Shown piece by piece: positions 14,810 to 16,153 of a stretch of DNA of 16,153 nucleotides (positions are counted from its first letter, which is position 1; every line of letters starts with the position of its first letter). The position numbers were made by a program, and so were the translations under genes. Source of the DNA: an uncultured Lachnospiraceae bacterium (GTDB lineage Bacteria > Bacillota > Clostridia > Lachnospirales > Lachnospiraceae); assembly GCA_902797475.1 (NCBI GenBank), contig CADBTG010000028.1, forward strand, positions 1-16,153. The letters are read 5' to 3'. The notes beneath the pieces were generated by a model. That model had not been told where the DNA came from. It did not search any database and was given only the letters and a program-made list of their open reading frames with translations.

Positions 14810-14853
14810 CCTCCGTAGTTTTGTTTTAAGTGAGGATGGTCACGAACTCACTT
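14810..14853 (-). promoter_or_regulatory. Candidate class I preQ1 riboswitch upstream of queT
   Basis: Read on the minus strand: P1 is AAGUGAG (14853-14847) paired with CUCACUU (14834-14828), with a 12-base loop UUCGUGACCAUC. An A-rich tail, AAAACAAAACUACGGAGG, follows. This matches the preQ1-I plan of hairpin plus A-rich tail ending at the ribosome site. The loop's UCGUG can pair with CUACGG in the tail as the H-type pseudoknot (one G-U at each end), which would occupy the first bases of the Shine-Dalgarno sequence. The GUUC start of the loop also fits known examples. A queuosine-precursor transporter downstream is the expected regulon. Ligand binding would block translation. No covariance search was run. 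Confidence 0.7.
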
Positions 14854-14856
14854 TTA

Positions 14857-14886
14857 GCATACTTCTCGCTTCAGCGAGAAGTGTGC
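14857..14886 (-). repeat. 13-bp perfect hairpin next to the riboswitch
   Basis: GCATACTTCTCGC (14857-14869) pairs fully with GCGAGAAGTGTGC (14874-14886), one T-G wobble included, around a TTCA loop. On the minus strand it lies four bases before P1 of the candidate riboswitch. It has no T-run on either side, so it is not a normal terminator. Its inner part is typical of the short palindromes that repeat in genomes of this group. Confidence 0.75.
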
Positions 14887-15036
14887 GAAGCCGCCGCTGC
14901 GCCGAAGGCGCCTTTATTCGGCGGCGTACCCGTAGACCGCAGTTTGCTTCCGGGTGACGGTGTGCGAAGCGCGCCTCATTCGCGAAGCGAACTTAAATGG
15001 CGCGCGCTACCCGTCGACCATGCGTCCACAGGGTAC
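14881..15036 (-). repeat. Two tandem 79-nt structured units in the intergenic region
   Basis: Unit 1 (14881-14959) and unit 2 (14960 to about 15036) each start with GTGTGCGAAG. A 7-bp outer stem follows (14890-14896 with 14919-14925; 14969-14975 with 14999-15005). Each holds a 5-bp inner stem around GAA (GCGCC/GGCGC in unit 1; TTCGC/GCGAA in unit 2). Then comes TACCCG, GTMGACC-like sequence and a second stem (14927-14932 with 14951-14956; 15008-15012 with 15031-15035) with an 18-base loop in each. Outer and inner stem sequences differ between units but pairing is kept. The strand is assigned from both flanking genes; the palindromes alone do not decide it. Unit 2 ends one base before the phosphoesterase stop codon. 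It could be a structured RNA of the 3'/5' UTR or a REP-like element. Confidence 0.75.
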
Positions 15037-15705
15037 CTATTCGGCATCTTTGTGTTTCTTCCGATGCCGCTTTCTTTTGGGAGCTTCCTGCTCCCAGCGG
15101 GCGATTTCCTCGTCCGGTATTTCCAGAACATACTTCTCGTACCCGTTGATGATCTGAGTGTCCCCGTAGGCGGTAACCCGCTTCAGATTCCGGGTATAAT
15201 TGGCATGAACATGGCCGTGAATCATATACTTGGGGTGGTATTTGTCAATCATTCGGACAAATGCCGCGAACCCATGGTGTGCGATATCCTCCCCGTCACC
15301 GAGCCCTTCCGCGGGCGAGTGGGTCAACAGGATATCGAAGCCGCGGTTTCGAAAGATCCGGAACCGAAGCGAATGGATGCGATGCCGCATCTCCGTGTCC
15401 GTGTACTGGTTGATGCCGGGCTTATAGCGCATCGAACCGCCGAGCCCGAGAATGCGGATTCCCTTATAACGGTAAACCGTGTCCTCGATGCAGGTGCACC
15501 CTTCCGGCGGCTTCTTTTCATAGCAGTCATCGTGGTTGCCGTGAATATAAAGAACCGGCACTTTGGTAAATGTGGCCAGAAACGAAAGATACTCCGGTTC
15601 CAAATCGCCGCAGGACAGAATGAGATCGTACTCATCCAACATCCCCGGGGTATAATAGTCCCAAAGAGCCTTCGATTCCTTATCGGACACGATAAGAATC
15701 TTCAC
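15037..15705 (-). CDS. Calcineurin-like metallophosphoesterase (YfcE-type)
   Basis: 222 residues from a GTG start at 15705, with GGGAGG five bases upstream on this strand. Metal-binding motifs of the phosphoesterase fold are in order: D8 (SDKES), CGD (D34), GNHDD (N57, H58), LLTHSP and HGHVH. In most relatives the first motif is DxH; here it is DxE, with the histidine missing, which recurs in my memory of a clostridial subgroup with SDKES. The other ligands are in place, so activity is likely, perhaps with altered metal use. Substrate is unknown; YfcE-type enzymes are generic phosphodiesterases. The tail after about residue 205 is very basic (KRKRHRKKHK), suggesting nucleic-acid or membrane contact. 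It follows the BMP-family gene by 37 bases and precedes the structured region before queT. Confidence 0.88.
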   Translation of the reverse strand: MKILIVSDKESKALWDYYTPGMLDEYDLILSCGDLEPEYLSFLATFTKVPVLYIHGNHDDCYEKKPPEGCTCIEDTVYRYKGIRILGLGGSMRYKPGINQYTDTEMRHRIHSLRFRIFRNRGFDILLTHSPAEGLGDGEDIAHHGFAAFVRMIDKYHPKYMIHGHVHANYTRNLKRVTAYGDTQIINGYEKYVLEIPDEEIARWEQEAPKRKRHRKKHKDAE

Positions 15706-15742
15706 GGTAACCTCCCAATACGTTACATTTTCCTGAAAAATG

Positions 15743-16153
15743 CTACAGCTGCGTCTCTGCTTCCGGACGGAAGAGGGACTGTACGGTCATGAAGTCGCGG
15801 AATTCGTCGCGCAAATCGTCCGGACCCGGAATGAATCCGTGGATGCCGGAGAGAAGCTTGTTCATCGTAATCAGCTCTTCCGGCGCAAGACCGTCTTCCG
15901 CGCTTAAAGTCGTGCCGTCCTGAAACGTCAGAACACCGGAGAACGGAACGAGAGAGCGGTTGATGATGGCCGTTTTCAGCGTTTCCGTGAGCCGGTTCAG
16001 TTCCGGCGGAAGCTTTTGCGAGGTGATGACGTCAATGGCGCCGCTGGACATGCCCCACCAGTAGTTCAGCGCGTAAACGCCGACGGAATCGTCCTCATCC
16101 TTCCAGTTGTTATTCAAAATGCTTCTGAGGATTTCCTCGTACATCTTTCCCCA
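15743..16153 (-). CDS. BMP-family ABC transporter substrate-binding protein (C-terminal part)
   Basis: The frame stays open to the window edge, reading W-G-K before the internal Met at 16144, so the gene starts outside. About 136 C-terminal residues are visible. VYALNYWWGMSSGAIDV, LNRLTETLKTAI, PFSGVLTFQDG and LAPEELITMNKLLSGIHGFIPGPDDL match the C-terminal half of BMP/Med-like binding proteins found in Lachnospiraceae, which bind nucleosides or related compounds. The best-known members are lipoproteins with an ATPase and two permeases; whether this copy is exported cannot be seen here. A transporter role, and purine nucleoside as ligand, are inference from the family. The next gene on the same strand is the phosphoesterase, 37 bases on, with no terminator between, so the two are probably co-transcribed. 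Confidence 0.75.
   Translation of the reverse strand, partial: WGKMYEEILRSILNNNWKDEDDSVGVYALNYWWGMSSGAIDVITSQKLPPELNRLTETLKTAIINRSLVPFSGVLTFQDGTTLSAEDGLAPEELITMNKLLSGIHGFIPGPDDLRDEFRDFMTVQSLFRPEAETQL

Noticed and set aside
14857..14886. Intrinsic terminator for the phosphoesterase gene
   Set aside because: The stem is strong but no run of Ts follows it on either strand, and it sits directly against the candidate riboswitch. I list it as a palindrome instead.
15707..15726. GTAAC/GTTAC inverted repeat around the phosphoesterase ribosome site as a regulatory hairpin
   Set aside because: Only five weak pairs enclose a 10-base loop. That is common by chance and too unstable to claim control.
14830..15792. 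Plus-strand open frame of 320 codons
   Set aside because: It runs across the structured intergenic region and antisense to the phosphoesterase, whose motifs are unmistakable on the minus strand.

Overview
The window looks like chromosome of a Gram-positive anaerobe of the Clostridia, most likely Lachnospiraceae or a close relative. The basis is protein style and gene content only: strong AGGAGG-type ribosome sites, a moderately GC-rich sequence, an NrdG2-type anaerobic reductase activase, a clostridial LRR lipoprotein, a QueT-type ECF S component, a BMP-type binding protein and c-di-GMP proteins built from sugar-sensor, HTH and PAS modules. No phage, IS or plasmid genes are visible.

Layout. 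(1) 1-3977, plus strand, probably one transcription unit: the tail of an upstream gene; a small membrane protein with the C-terminal tail of TPM-domain proteins but no TPM domain; an SPFH protein with three C-terminal zinc ribbons; an unrecognised soluble protein; an AI-2E family permease. The first two resemble an envelope-stress scaffold of the Bacillus YdjG/H/I-PspA type. A hairpin terminator follows at 4020-4050. (2) 4105-5934, plus strand: an LRR lipoprotein with two low-complexity spacers, closed by a good terminator at 5954-5996. (3) 6117-7332, minus strand: tadA and an nrdG2-type radical SAM activase. A five-copy 20-bp tandem array begins inside the last codons of the activase gene. 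(4) 7333-7515: an AT-rich divergent promoter region.

(5) 7516-13400, plus strand, tightly spaced: a LacI-type sugar-binding domain fused to an active-looking GGDEF domain, then galactokinase (3-bp gap), then an HTH-PAS-PAS-PAS-degenerate GGDEF-intact EAL protein (17-bp gap). An ABC-3 metal permease follows after 39 bp. The predicted enzymes that make and break c-di-GMP flank the first enzyme of galactose use, so this is a candidate galactose-responsive c-di-GMP module and the most interesting gene-level system in the window.

(6) 14259-16153, minus strand: the end of a BMP-family protein, a YfcE-like metallophosphoesterase and a QueT-family transporter gene. The gap between the last two is packed with RNA structure: two tandem 79-nt units whose hairpins differ in sequence but keep pairing, then a 13-bp hairpin, then a candidate class I preQ1 riboswitch, then a six-codon reading frame whose stop overlaps the queT start.

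All calls come from reading the sequence. No database search or folding program was run, so family names rest on recognised motifs.
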